Assembly (NCBI GenBank): GCA_035384605.1
Contig: DAOOIV010000003.1
Location: 62,001-126,000, forward strand
Origin: Phycisphaerae bacterium
Lineage (GTDB): Bacteria; Planctomycetota; Phycisphaerae; UBA1845; PWPN01
Reading direction: 5' to 3'
DNA length: 64,000 nucleotides
Below are positions 9,469-17,749 of this stretch, one piece after another. The translations under genes were made by a program, and so were the position numbers. A model generated the notes under the pieces. The model worked only from the letters and a program-made list of their open reading frames with translations, had not been told where the DNA came from and did no database searches. Numbering within the stretch: the first letter of the stretch is position 1; each line of letters begins with the position of its first letter.

Positions 9469-10638
9469 CTACTCGCGGTGGTTCGACCTATTGGCGGCCG
9501 TGCGCCGGAAGAGTGACGGCTGATATCCTGTCACCTGTTTGAAGAGCACCGTCAGGCGCGCAGCGCTCCCGATACCGCACTGCTGGGCAATGACCGATAG
9601 CTTCAGGTCCGTTTCGGCGAGGAGATGCTTGGCTTTTTCGATTCTCATCCTCCGGATCTTCTCCAGGATGGAATCGCCGACTGCGGCCCGGAACCGCCGT
9701 TCCAGCGTCCGACGGCAGGTTCCGATTGCCTCGACGACCCCGTCCACGCTGATGTCCTCCGAGAGGTGGTCGCGGATCCAGATGAGCGCGGCGGCCACGT
9801 CGGGGTCTTCCACCGCTGTGGTTTCGGTGGATTGGCGGGCAACCACGTGGGTCGGTGGAATGCTCAGGCGCAATTGCCTGGGAGATTCGCCCGAGAGCAG
9901 CCGGTCCAGCAGTCTCGCCGCTTCATATCCGATCTGCACTCCGGGATTGTGTACGCTGGACAACGGCGGATGACACAGCCGGCATTCGAATTCGTCGTCG
10001 TCAACCCCCACGACCGCGACTTCATCCGGGACCCGAAGGCCCAGTTGATGGCACGTGTCCACCAAGTCCCGGCCGGGCTTGTCGTGGGATGCCAGAACCC
10101 CAACAGGCTTGGGCAGCCTGAGCAGCCAGCTTTGGACCGACCGGCTGAGTCCTTGCCAGCTTGCGTCCAGAACCGGAACAGGTCGGTACTCCGCGTGACA
10201 CACGAAGGGCGTGAACCCTGCCTGGGCCAGACGTTTGCTGAAGCCCGCAGCCCGCCCCATGGAACATCCTCCGTCGGCGCTTCCCAGAAAACCGAAGTTT
10301 CGGAATCCGCGGTCGAGAAGGTGTTCGGCTGCCAAACGTCCAACTTCGAGGTGATCCACGTCCACCAGCGGGCCTTTCCAGGTGGTGATCATACTCGATG
10401 TGTTCACGACCGGCACATGGCAGCAGGCCAGCCTCCGCGCAACGTCCTCGTCGAACACGCTACAGATCACACCGTCGGGCTTCCACATCCGCATGGGGCG
10501 GAGGGCTCGAATGTCTGCACGGGCGTCATGAAAAACCCAACCTCGGGTGATGGCGTAGTCGTGGACCCCCTGCAAAACCCGACGGCAAAAACCGATGTCC
10601 TGGCCGATCAACAGTGCAACTCGACGAGCTCGGGTCAT
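9469..10638 (-). CDS. XylR-type AraC-family transcriptional regulator
   Basis: The 389-residue product joins an N-terminal periplasmic-binding-protein-like sugar sensor (residues 1-265; VALLIGQDIGFCRRVLQGV, DGVICSVFDE, VLASHDKPGRDLVDTC, VAVVGVDDDEFEC) to a C-terminal AraC double helix-turn-helix (residues about 285-385; GTCRRTLERRFRAAVG, then IAQQCGIGSAARLTVLFKQVTGYQPSLFRR). This is the XylR architecture, in which a sugar binds the sensor and activates transcription. Sugar specificity cannot be read from sequence. ATG 10638 has GGGGA 8 bases upstream; in-frame ATGs at 10662 and 10698 are alternatives. The LamG/dockerin gene follows on the same strand 300 bases downstream, and no sugar isomerase is adjacent, unlike in enterobacterial xyl operons. 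Confidence 0.9.
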   Translation of the reverse strand: MTRARRVALLIGQDIGFCRRVLQGVHDYAITRGWVFHDARADIRALRPMRMWKPDGVICSVFDEDVARRLACCHVPVVNTSSMITTWKGPLVDVDHLEVGRLAAEHLLDRGFRNFGFLGSADGGCSMGRAAGFSKRLAQAGFTPFVCHAEYRPVPVLDASWQGLSRSVQSWLLRLPKPVGVLASHDKPGRDLVDTCHQLGLRVPDEVAVVGVDDDEFECRLCHPPLSSVHNPGVQIGYEAARLLDRLLSGESPRQLRLSIPPTHVVARQSTETTAVEDPDVAAALIWIRDHLSEDISVDGVVEAIGTCRRTLERRFRAAVGDSILEKIRRMRIEKAKHLLAETDLKLSVIAQQCGIGSAARLTVLFKQVTGYQPSLFRRTAANRSNHRE

Positions 10639-11261
10639 GAATGGATTCCCCAGACACTCCATTCCGGCACGTATCGCAGAAGACAGCAGCAGAGACAACC
10701 GAATTCACCTGACGCGAATGGAGGTGCTACTATACTGTATCCGCCATTATCGGTCTCGCCCAGGATCATGTCCAGCGCGGAATCGTCAAGTTCCTCCAAA
10801 TTCCTTGACAAGCCGGAGTAGTTATCAGCTCCGTGGTGCAAATGCGCAACCAAGGCGACTTCACATACGGCTTGAATGGATTCCGCGATCGTCGTCCAAG
10901 GCTGTCACCAGCAGTGTCAGAAGGTATCAGCCCTGATTCACCGCACACCCAAAACGAGGCAATGCAGGAACACGGTGAGCCTGTGGCAAAACCGGCGGGA
11001 GACTTCCAGCGCGGATTCTCGGTTGAGAGAGGTGTGAAAATGCCAAGAAGTCCGCCGTAAGCCTGCCCTCGATGCTGCATGGCAGAGGTCCGGCGCAAAC
11101 CGACAAGGCTTTTGCGCAAAATGATATTCACGAGCCGCCGATACTACCGCTATCATGCGGTACAGGCAGCAGGCATGAGGCAGCGATCGCCTTGGGTGCT
11201 GCCGCGAGGGCAGCGAGGGATCGTTTGCTGCATGCCAACGCAGTTTCGGAGATCTCAAAGG
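10639..11261. other. Intergenic region between divergent regulator and prepilin-like gene
   Basis: About 620 bases lie between the 5' end of the XylR-like gene and the chosen start of the prepilin-like gene. Short frames occur on both strands without ribosome-binding sites or recognisable motifs. An AT-rich TACTATACTGTATCC stretch near 10728-10742 is the only promoter-like spot, and it has no convincing -35 on either strand. Confidence 0.5.
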
Positions 11262-12098
11262 ATGCCGTGTCCAAGAACGATGTCGGTGGACAGCTTGGTT
11301 GTACGGCGAGGGGCAAGGCCGGCTCGCCGGGGCGGGAACCCGGTTCGGCAGCCGGGTTTCACGCTGATCGAAGTGCTCGTGGTGGTCTCGATCATCGCGT
11401 TGCTGATAGCGATCCTGCTCCCGTCGCTGTCCAAAGCTCGCGAACAGTCGAGACGGGTGGTCTGCCAGAATAATCTGAGGCAACTCCAGCATGCCATTGT
11501 TTTCTACCTTTCGGACCACAAGGGCATATTCCCTCCGCACCGCACCAAGGTCCAGGCAGGCACAAAGGGCCGGGACGACCTCGGAGAGTGGGCGTGGTTT
11601 CAGCAGTTGGAGCGATACACGAAGTCTCCGGAGATACCTCACTGTCCGACGCTGGCAAACCACACGCAAGAAGACTCGGGTATTGTCTGGTCATGGGCCT
11701 ACAACCGGCTGGACATCGGATACGGTTACAACGCGTGGTTCCTTGGGCTTTGGAATCATGCGACCAATGGCGGCTATGAAGAATATGCCGGCCTTCGGAG
11801 TCATCCGTGGTTTTCGGAGAGTCGCGTCAAAAGCCCGTCTCTCAATATTCTGCTCGCGGATGCCAATCCGAAGAATGACAGGTTGTTCGGTGGGCAGTTG
11901 TGGTGGCCTTTCGTCGACGGCGACACCGGCGGGACGGGCGAGGGTGTCAACGTCAGGAGACATCAGAAAGGCGGCAACATCGTTTTCAACGACGGCCACA
12001 CGGAGTATCGCAGGGCGGGCACCATCAACCCGCCGGCAGGTTCGCCGAACAAATTCCTGCAGTATTGGGACCCGCTTCTACGACGCGCGAAACAGTGA
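11262..12098 (+). CDS. Prepilin-like protein with N-methylation signal and terminal DGH motif
   Basis: This 278-residue protein has a type IV prepilin/pseudopilin leader: GFTLIEVLVVVSIIALLIAILLPSLSKAREQSRR, cleaved after the Gly and methylated on Phe in characterised homologues. A conserved CxNNLRQL follows, and the C-terminus carries the planctomycete motif RHQKGGNIVFNDGHTEY (H..N..F.DGH). This is the large planctomycete DUF1559-like family, often present in dozens of copies per genome. The likely processing and assembly machinery is the E-F-I-J-like operon at 56.3-61.3 kb (inference). ATG 11262 has GGAG 10 bases upstream; ATG 11280 and ATG 11232 are alternatives, and the open frame extends back to 11079. 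Its target structure is unknown. Confidence 0.85.
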   Translation: MPCPRTMSVDSLVVRRGARPARRGGNPVRQPGFTLIEVLVVVSIIALLIAILLPSLSKAREQSRRVVCQNNLRQLQHAIVFYLSDHKGIFPPHRTKVQAGTKGRDDLGEWAWFQQLERYTKSPEIPHCPTLANHTQEDSGIVWSWAYNRLDIGYGYNAWFLGLWNHATNGGYEEYAGLRSHPWFSESRVKSPSLNILLADANPKNDRLFGGQLWWPFVDGDTGGTGEGVNVRRHQKGGNIVFNDGHTEYRRAGTINPPAGSPNKFLQYWDPLLRRAKQ

Positions 12099-12224
12099 TA
12101 GTGTCACGGAGTCCCGGCTTGACAGGTGAAATGCTCAGGATGAGGTGACCTATCCGCAGAGGGGAGGTGCAAAGAAACTCGCGGGGGCACAAAGTCCGCT
12201 AAACCATCGCGGCTGGGGTTCAGG

Positions 12225-12254
12225 TTGCCTCGCGGGACAACGCCGGAATACAAT
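12225..12254 (+). promoter_or_regulatory. Sigma-70-like promoter for the PEP-CTERM LamG gene
   Basis: TTGCCT (12225-12230) and TACAAT (12249-12254) are separated by 18 bases and lie about 90 bases before the GTG start at 12347. Sequence match only. Confidence 0.5.
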
Positions 12255-12346
12255 GGGAAATGTGAGGATTGGCGAGAGCGGTCGGCCGTCGTCGGCCGGC
12301 AGGTCTTACGCTTGGATTAGAGAACACAATGAATGGAGGAGAAAAC

Positions 12347-13180
12347 GTGAAAAATTCTATCTGGTTTGTTTCAGTTCTGGCAGTGCTTGTGGCGGCGGGT
12401 GCCGCCAATGCCGTGCCCAACGTCCCGCCGGGCGTTACCGGTCTGTGGCGGTTCGAAGCCAGGGACCCGGTCACACAGCGGGCGACAATGAAAGCGACCA
12501 TTGGCGTCGACATGACGAGCAGCCACCCCGACAACAGCGCATGGATGGTAGGTCCTTGGACCGTTATTGAGCCCGGGCTCAGCGACAACGGCATCGCTCA
12601 GGAGCGCAGTTGGGACTACCTTACGGTCAACCCCAGCTTCACCCCCAACGGCGGCGGCAGCTATGTGAATGAGTACACCGTTGCCATTGATTACGTGCAG
12701 ACCAGCGGCCTCACCGGCTGGAACAGCTTGTTCCAGACCTCATGGGGCGGCAACGATAGTGACGGCGACCTGTTTACCGACGGCGCCGGTCACATCGGTA
12801 TCGGTGCAGCCGGCTACTCGACACTGACTTATGATGCGTCGAAATGGCACAGGATCGTGTGGTCCATCGACAACGGCAGCTTCTTCCGGGTCTATGTTGA
12901 CGGCGTCCTCTTCCTCGACGGCACACCCCAGCCGATCGATGGCAGGTTCTCTCTGTATCCCGACAGGTTCCATCTCTTCGCGGACGACAGTTGGGAAGAT
13001 GGTTGGGGCCTCGTGGGTACAGTGGCGGTGTGGAATCGCGCTCTGACCAGCGCCGAAGTTGCTGGAATGGGCGGATGGATCGACGGTGCCGATATGCCGA
13101 CGCCGCTGGAGATTCCGGAACCGGCCACGCTGGGTTTGCTGCTGGGCGGCCTTCCGCTGCTGCGACGTCGTCGGGCATGA
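12347..13180 (+). CDS. PEP-CTERM LamG-domain exported protein
   Basis: The 277-residue product starts with a signal peptide (IWFVSVLAVLVAAGAANA), then a single LamG-like jelly roll (GLWRFEA near residue 40 through VAVWNRALTSAEV near 235), and ends IPEPATLGLLLGGLPLLRRRR. That is a PEP motif, a short hydrophobic segment and an Arg cluster: the PEP-CTERM sorting signal recognised by exosortase in characterised systems. No exosortase gene is in the window. GTG 12347 is chosen because GGAGGAG lies 6 bases upstream and the signal peptide starts there; the upstream in-frame ATG 12269 would bury it. A promoter at 12225-12254 and a strong terminator at 13259-13300 make it a single-gene unit. Probably an extracellular carbohydrate-binding or matrix protein. 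Confidence 0.88.
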   Translation: MKNSIWFVSVLAVLVAAGAANAVPNVPPGVTGLWRFEARDPVTQRATMKATIGVDMTSSHPDNSAWMVGPWTVIEPGLSDNGIAQERSWDYLTVNPSFTPNGGGSYVNEYTVAIDYVQTSGLTGWNSLFQTSWGGNDSDGDLFTDGAGHIGIGAAGYSTLTYDASKWHRIVWSIDNGSFFRVYVDGVLFLDGTPQPIDGRFSLYPDRFHLFADDSWEDGWGLVGTVAVWNRALTSAEVAGMGGWIDGADMPTPLEIPEPATLGLLLGGLPLLRRRRA

Positions 13181-13258
13181 AGCTGACATCGCCGCACCTT
13201 CTGTTCAGGTTCGACCGGCTTGGAGCGGCGCCTGGATCAGGAAAAGGTTAGTCTGTTC

Positions 13259-13300
13259 GTGCCGGGCGGGAGCGTTCGGCTGCCGCCCGGCACTTTGTTT
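13259..13300 (+). terminator. Strong intrinsic terminator after the PEP-CTERM gene
   Basis: GTGCCGGGCGG (13259-13269) pairs perfectly with CCGCCCGGCAC (13283-13293) across a 13-base loop and is followed by TTTGTTT. The downstream gene starts only 40 bases later, so its transcript either initiates around this hairpin or depends on read-through. Confidence 0.85.
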
Positions 13301-13339
13301 GCGCGAAGTGCCGGCGTCTCCGCGCGGAGAGTGTTCCTC

Positions 13340-15697
13340 GTGCAGCGTATTGGCCGCCTGACGATATCGATCTGGACTGCCTGCCTCTGTCTCATATGGT
13401 CGGCCGGACCCGTTGCCGCGCGGACCCTCGGCCAGTGGGACTTCGACGGGGGCGACCTCTCTGCCACAAGTGGCGTGGCGATGGAGTACTACGGCGGCAC
13501 GACGGCCTCCAAGACCCAGTTCGGCACAACCGTCTCGTTCGGCATTCCCAATATCGCCGGCTCGGTTGCGTCGGTGATGAAGTTCCCCGCTTGCCTGCCC
13601 AGTGAAGGTTATGTCATGCACACCAACGCCCCCGGCAACGGCGGCGGCATCTACATCAACCAATACTCGCTCGTGCTGGACCTGCTGTACCCGGCCGCCA
13701 GCACGAATGCCTGGCGGGCGATCCTCCAGACCTCACGCACCAACGGTAACGATGCCGACTTCTTCGTGGGCAACGGCACGACGACCCCGAATGCAAACGG
13801 CATCGGAGTCGCCGGCCAATACCACGGCGCGATCCAGCCAAACACGTGGTATCGCGTGGCGGTCACGGTCGATCTCACCACGCTGACGATGGCCAAGTAC
13901 ATCAACGGCTCCCTCGTCGGGGTCCAGTCGCTCGCGGACTCGCTGGATGGCCGGTGGTCCCTCTACTCCACCAACACTGCCCCCGATTGGCTGCTCCTGT
14001 TCGCAGACAACGACAATGACACGAAGACCGGCTATGTGAACAGCATTCAGTTCCGCGACTACGTCATGTCCGCCCCCGAGATCGCCGAGCTCGGCGGCCC
14101 CAGTGCTAATGGCATACCCCTTCCGGTGGCCCCGACGAACCTGCAACTGGTGAGCCCCAACGGCGGCGAGTACTGGCCGGCCGGCTCCACACAGGTCGTC
14201 TCCTGGACCGTGACGGACCCGAGCGGCGTCGTCAACGTCGAACTGTACGACGGGGCCTCGCTACGGGCCCCACTGGGACAGGCGCCCATGGTTGACGGTC
14301 GGTTCGACTGGTCCATCTCGCCGTACCTGGGTGATTCTGCAGATTATCGCGTGAAGCTTTCCGCAGCCGCGTTTCCCGCCGTCTCGGACGCCTCCGACGC
14401 ACCCTTCGAAGTCTATGGATCCGCGCCCGAACCCACGGTCATCACCAAGTTGCCGATGCTGCAAGACGCACGCCCGGACGCGATGAATCTCATCTGGGAA
14501 ACGAGCAGCTTCGGGAACCCCAATCGGGTCGATTTCGGCCTGAACGACGTGTCAGAGAACACGATCGCCAACGTGTCGACTCAGCAGCTCGATGCCACCC
14601 ACTTCGTACACGCGGCCACGATTCAGCCCCTGCAGATCGAGACGGTATACAAGTACCGCGTCCGCAGCGGGACTGCCACGTCACCGACGTTCACGCTGCG
14701 CACTGCCCCACGGCCCGGCACTCCCATCAGGATAGTCTGGTTCGCCGATGAGCAGGACTACACGATCTTCCGGCAACAGGTTCCGCACATGGCCGCACGC
14801 AAGCCCGACCTCGTGCTGGCGGCCGGTGATCTGATGAACGACGGGGCAAGTATCGCCCAGTGGCAGGATTATTGGTTCGGCCCGCTGCAACTGGGCAATC
14901 TGGCCCAGACCACGCCCGTCCTGTTCTGCAGAGGCAATCACGACGGTGAAGGCGCTCTGGCCTACGCCTACAGCGCGCTTCCGGGCAACGAGGCCTGGTT
15001 CGCCTTCACATATGGAAGCAGCCGCTTCATCTTCCTCGATACGAACATTGAGACCGCCGAGCAGACTGCCTGGCTCGAAAATGAACTCGCCTCAACGGAG
15101 GCTCAACGAGCTTCATTCCGCGTGGTTAGCTTTCACAAGCCTCCCTACACCGACTTGTGGGACGGTCCCGGATACAACGGCGAGGCTTTCGTCCGGGAGA
15201 ACTGGGTGCCGCTATTCGAACAGTATAAGGTCGACGTCGTCGTGAGCGGTCACACGCACGCCTACCTGCGCGGCATGAACGACAATGTGATGTACGTAAT
15301 CGTCGGCGGCGCCGGTAACGTCGTCGACACCTACACCGGCTATGTCTGGGGCTTCTTCACGGTGAAACAGTCACTGCACCACTACGGCGTGATGGAGGTT
15401 GACGGCTATGCCCTGACCTGGAATGCCTACGACGTGAACGACGTGCTCTTTGATTCGTACGGGCTCGCCAGCCAAACGCCGTTCTGCCCGGCCGACTTCG
15501 ACGGTGACACGGACGTCGATGAAGACGACTTCGTCCTCTTCCGGCCGTGCTTGAGCGGGCCGCATGCCCCTCCCGCAGCGGACTGCTCGCAGGAAGACAT
15601 CGACGCGGACGGCGACGTCGACCAGACGGACTACGGCCTGTTTCAGCGGTGTTACAGCGGAACGAACGAAGTTGCCGCCGCAAACTGCGCGCAGTGA
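13340..15697 (+). CDS. Secreted metallophosphoesterase with LamG, Ig-like, FN3 and dockerin-like domains
   Basis: The 785-residue product (GTG 13340, GGAGAG 9 bases upstream; GTG 13331 and the longer ATG 13220 are alternatives) has a signal peptide (LTISIWTACLCLIWSAGPVAA), a LamG-like domain (about 30-255), a Kre9/KNH-type Ig-like module (PNGGEYWPAGSTQVVSWT near 275), a purple-acid-phosphatase-type FN3 domain (about 370-460), and a calcineurin-like phosphoesterase domain (about 465-690). The phosphoesterase metal motifs are GDLMND, GNHDGE, a VVSFHKPP His and GHTHAY. The C-terminus has two dockerin-like loops (DFDGDTDVDEDDF and DADGDVDQTDY). It resembles secreted planctomycete purple-acid-phosphatase-like enzymes that probably release phosphate from organic phosphate. 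It faces the GH127 gene, with a 15-base gap between stops. Confidence 0.87.
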   Translation: MQRIGRLTISIWTACLCLIWSAGPVAARTLGQWDFDGGDLSATSGVAMEYYGGTTASKTQFGTTVSFGIPNIAGSVASVMKFPACLPSEGYVMHTNAPGNGGGIYINQYSLVLDLLYPAASTNAWRAILQTSRTNGNDADFFVGNGTTTPNANGIGVAGQYHGAIQPNTWYRVAVTVDLTTLTMAKYINGSLVGVQSLADSLDGRWSLYSTNTAPDWLLLFADNDNDTKTGYVNSIQFRDYVMSAPEIAELGGPSANGIPLPVAPTNLQLVSPNGGEYWPAGSTQVVSWTVTDPSGVVNVELYDGASLRAPLGQAPMVDGRFDWSISPYLGDSADYRVKLSAAAFPAVSDASDAPFEVYGSAPEPTVITKLPMLQDARPDAMNLIWETSSFGNPNRVDFGLNDVSENTIANVSTQQLDATHFVHAATIQPLQIETVYKYRVRSGTATSPTFTLRTAPRPGTPIRIVWFADEQDYTIFRQQVPHMAARKPDLVLAAGDLMNDGASIAQWQDYWFGPLQLGNLAQTTPVLFCRGNHDGEGALAYAYSALPGNEAWFAFTYGSSRFIFLDTNIETAEQTAWLENELASTEAQRASFRVVSFHKPPYTDLWDGPGYNGEAFVRENWVPLFEQYKVDVVVSGHTHAYLRGMNDNVMYVIVGGAGNVVDTYTGYVWGFFTVKQSLHHYGVMEVDGYALTWNAYDVNDVLFDSYGLASQTPFCPADFDGDTDVDEDDFVLFRPCLSGPHAPPAADCSQEDIDADGDVDQTDYGLFQRCYSGTNEVAAANCAQ

Positions 15698-15712
15698 GCG
15701 GCGCGGTCACCG

Positions 15713-17677
15713 TTATTCCCGGATGGTCGGAAATTCGGTGATCCTCAGCCGGGTGCAGCCATAAGGGATGAGTTCCAGATCGACTATCGGCTCGTTTGAG
15801 AACACGGGACTCACAGGCGGATCGCCCGCGGAGTTGTGCTCCAGGTCCCAGCCGGGGATGGCCCTGCCCCTGACTTTCAGCGTCACGGGTGCGACGCCCT
15901 GCGCGAAGGGGATCTTGCCGACGGTCCGGGTAACAACGGAGACCGATTGCTCGGGGCTGTTGCGATCGAGAAGCAGGCCATAGTTCCAGGGCGTCGTCGG
16001 ATAGACCGCCCAGTCGTTGACAGGAAACTTGTCATGATGCGATCTCAGCCTCTCATATCGCTCGCCGATTTTGAGCGAGAAGCAGAGCGGCCCCCTGAGG
16101 ATCGCGACCGAGTTGTTGTATCGGGTCTCGGTGCGCAGCTTCATCGGCAGCGAAATCGTAACCGCCTCGCCAGGGTCCCACGTCCTGTCTACGACGGCGA
16201 ATCGCCCTGCTTCCACTGGGGTCTCCGTGCCTCCACATGCGACCCGGGCACCCGTCGCCCAGACAGGAATGCGCAGATGAAGCGGAAACCGGGTGGGGCG
16301 AGACGATTCGAATACGAGTCGAACGACCCCGTCAAACGGATACGCGGTTTCCTCGGAAATGCTCACCTTCTCGCCCTCGGCCACCTTGGCCGTGACCTTG
16401 CACGGTCCGTAGGCGACTGCGGCAAGTCCCTGATCGTGTGTGGCCATCCAAAGGTGCGACACGAATTTCGGCCAGCCTTGGTGCATGTTGGCCGTGCAGC
16501 ATCCGTAGTTCGGCTCCAGACCGTATATGTTCGATGTGTCGTCGTTCCCGTGGCTCCATTGCCGCTTGGCGATTGTACACAGCACCTGGTTGGCCTGCTG
16601 GTCGAACTGATGAGCCCAGTAATCCGGCATGCACGTACCGGGGTTGGCGTTGTACGCCAGTCGCTCGAGTCGATCGGCGAAGGCAACGTCCCCGAGGACC
16701 TCGACCAGCTTCTCCATGGAGAACATATACTCGACAACGCCGCACAACTCCGTGCCCTGCGTCGGTCGCTTTCCCGACAGGTGCTCGTCACCGCCGAACC
16801 CGCCGGCGACCTGCCCGTGATGCTCATCCAGGCTTGCAATGCCCCGAAACGTCGCCTGCCGGTCGCGCTCGTCGCCGGATCGCAGGTACCACAGAGCCGG
16901 GTTTTTGACCGCCATGGCGTTGTTGACATCATGCGTGAAGTGTGTGTATTTGAGCCCCTGCTTCAGGGCCTCTGTAGTATAGGGGAAGTCCAGGAAAAAC
17001 GGTGTCCAGTCAAAGCAGCTCGCGTGAATCGAGTCTGCTGCCTTGAGAATCTCCGCGTCGCCGGTTCGGTTGTACAACCAGAATGCGCTGACAACATTCT
17101 CCATGGCCCTCACTCCGCGCCATTCGGTGTCGGGCCAGTCGGGCGGCGTGCGGTTGATGTATTTGAAGTAGTTTGTAAGCAATGCGATCACCCGCTCGTC
17201 GCCCGTGGCTTCGTGATATTGCGTGAGGGCTTTCATGGCAACGGCGAGCGGCCAACGGTCCTTGTTTTGGGCCGGGCCAAACCAACCATCCGGCTGCCCG
17301 CTCGCCAGAATCCAATCGATCCACACCTTGACCTTGCCGATCAGGCGCGCGTCGTCCAGTTCGTACGCCAGCGGAACCAGGCCGTCGAGATAGTACGGCC
17401 CCCGCTCCCAGCCGTCGCCCGTTCCGCCCTTCCAGGCCGACCGGGCCAGATCGGGCCAGAATTCGTCCAGGTGCCCCGTGAGTCCTTCTGCCTGGATACG
17501 AAGCTGATCGCGCAACCAGCCCTGCGGTTTCACGGCCCCCAAGGGCAGTTCAACAAACCGAGTCTGCCTGAGCGGAGGGCGGCTTGATGGGTAATGTCTG
17601 TTTGCAACCTGCCCCCTCGCCACAGAGACCAGGGGCGGCAACACCAGAACAACGAAGGCGAGTATCAGGCGATTCAT
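15713..17677 (-). CDS. GH127-family (DUF1680) beta-L-arabinofuranosidase-like enzyme
   Basis: The 654-residue product has a signal peptide (LILAFVVLVLPPLVSVARG) and the (alpha/alpha)6 barrel of DUF1680/GH127. The catalytic and metal-site residues known from the Bifidobacterium enzyme HypBA1 are visible as GGDEHLSG (candidate general acid, residue about 298), TELCG (zinc ligands E310 and C312), and YGCCTANMHQGWPKF (C393/C394, one of which is the nucleophile in HypBA1). The likely reaction is hydrolysis of beta-L-arabinofuranosyl residues in arabinan or glycoprotein side chains. Related families GH137/GH142/GH146 are alternatives. ATG 17677 has AAGGAA 8 bases upstream. It diverges from the malectin-tailed protein across only 72 bases, so the two promoters must lie in that short gap. 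Confidence 0.88.
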   Translation of the reverse strand: MNRLILAFVVLVLPPLVSVARGQVANRHYPSSRPPLRQTRFVELPLGAVKPQGWLRDQLRIQAEGLTGHLDEFWPDLARSAWKGGTGDGWERGPYYLDGLVPLAYELDDARLIGKVKVWIDWILASGQPDGWFGPAQNKDRWPLAVAMKALTQYHEATGDERVIALLTNYFKYINRTPPDWPDTEWRGVRAMENVVSAFWLYNRTGDAEILKAADSIHASCFDWTPFFLDFPYTTEALKQGLKYTHFTHDVNNAMAVKNPALWYLRSGDERDRQATFRGIASLDEHHGQVAGGFGGDEHLSGKRPTQGTELCGVVEYMFSMEKLVEVLGDVAFADRLERLAYNANPGTCMPDYWAHQFDQQANQVLCTIAKRQWSHGNDDTSNIYGLEPNYGCCTANMHQGWPKFVSHLWMATHDQGLAAVAYGPCKVTAKVAEGEKVSISEETAYPFDGVVRLVFESSRPTRFPLHLRIPVWATGARVACGGTETPVEAGRFAVVDRTWDPGEAVTISLPMKLRTETRYNNSVAILRGPLCFSLKIGERYERLRSHHDKFPVNDWAVYPTTPWNYGLLLDRNSPEQSVSVVTRTVGKIPFAQGVAPVTLKVRGRAIPGWDLEHNSAGDPPVSPVFSNEPIVDLELIPYGCTRLRITEFPTIRE

Positions 17678-17749
17678 CAATCCGTTCCTTGTGGCGGCTT
17701 TGCGGTAGTGCACTGTACCATATTGGTCACATTCTGCGGAGGATCACAC

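Noticed and set aside
15836..17587. 583-codon plus-strand open frame
   Set aside because: It is the antisense shadow of the GH127 gene, which has complete catalytic motifs; the plus-strand product has no domain and no ribosome-binding site.
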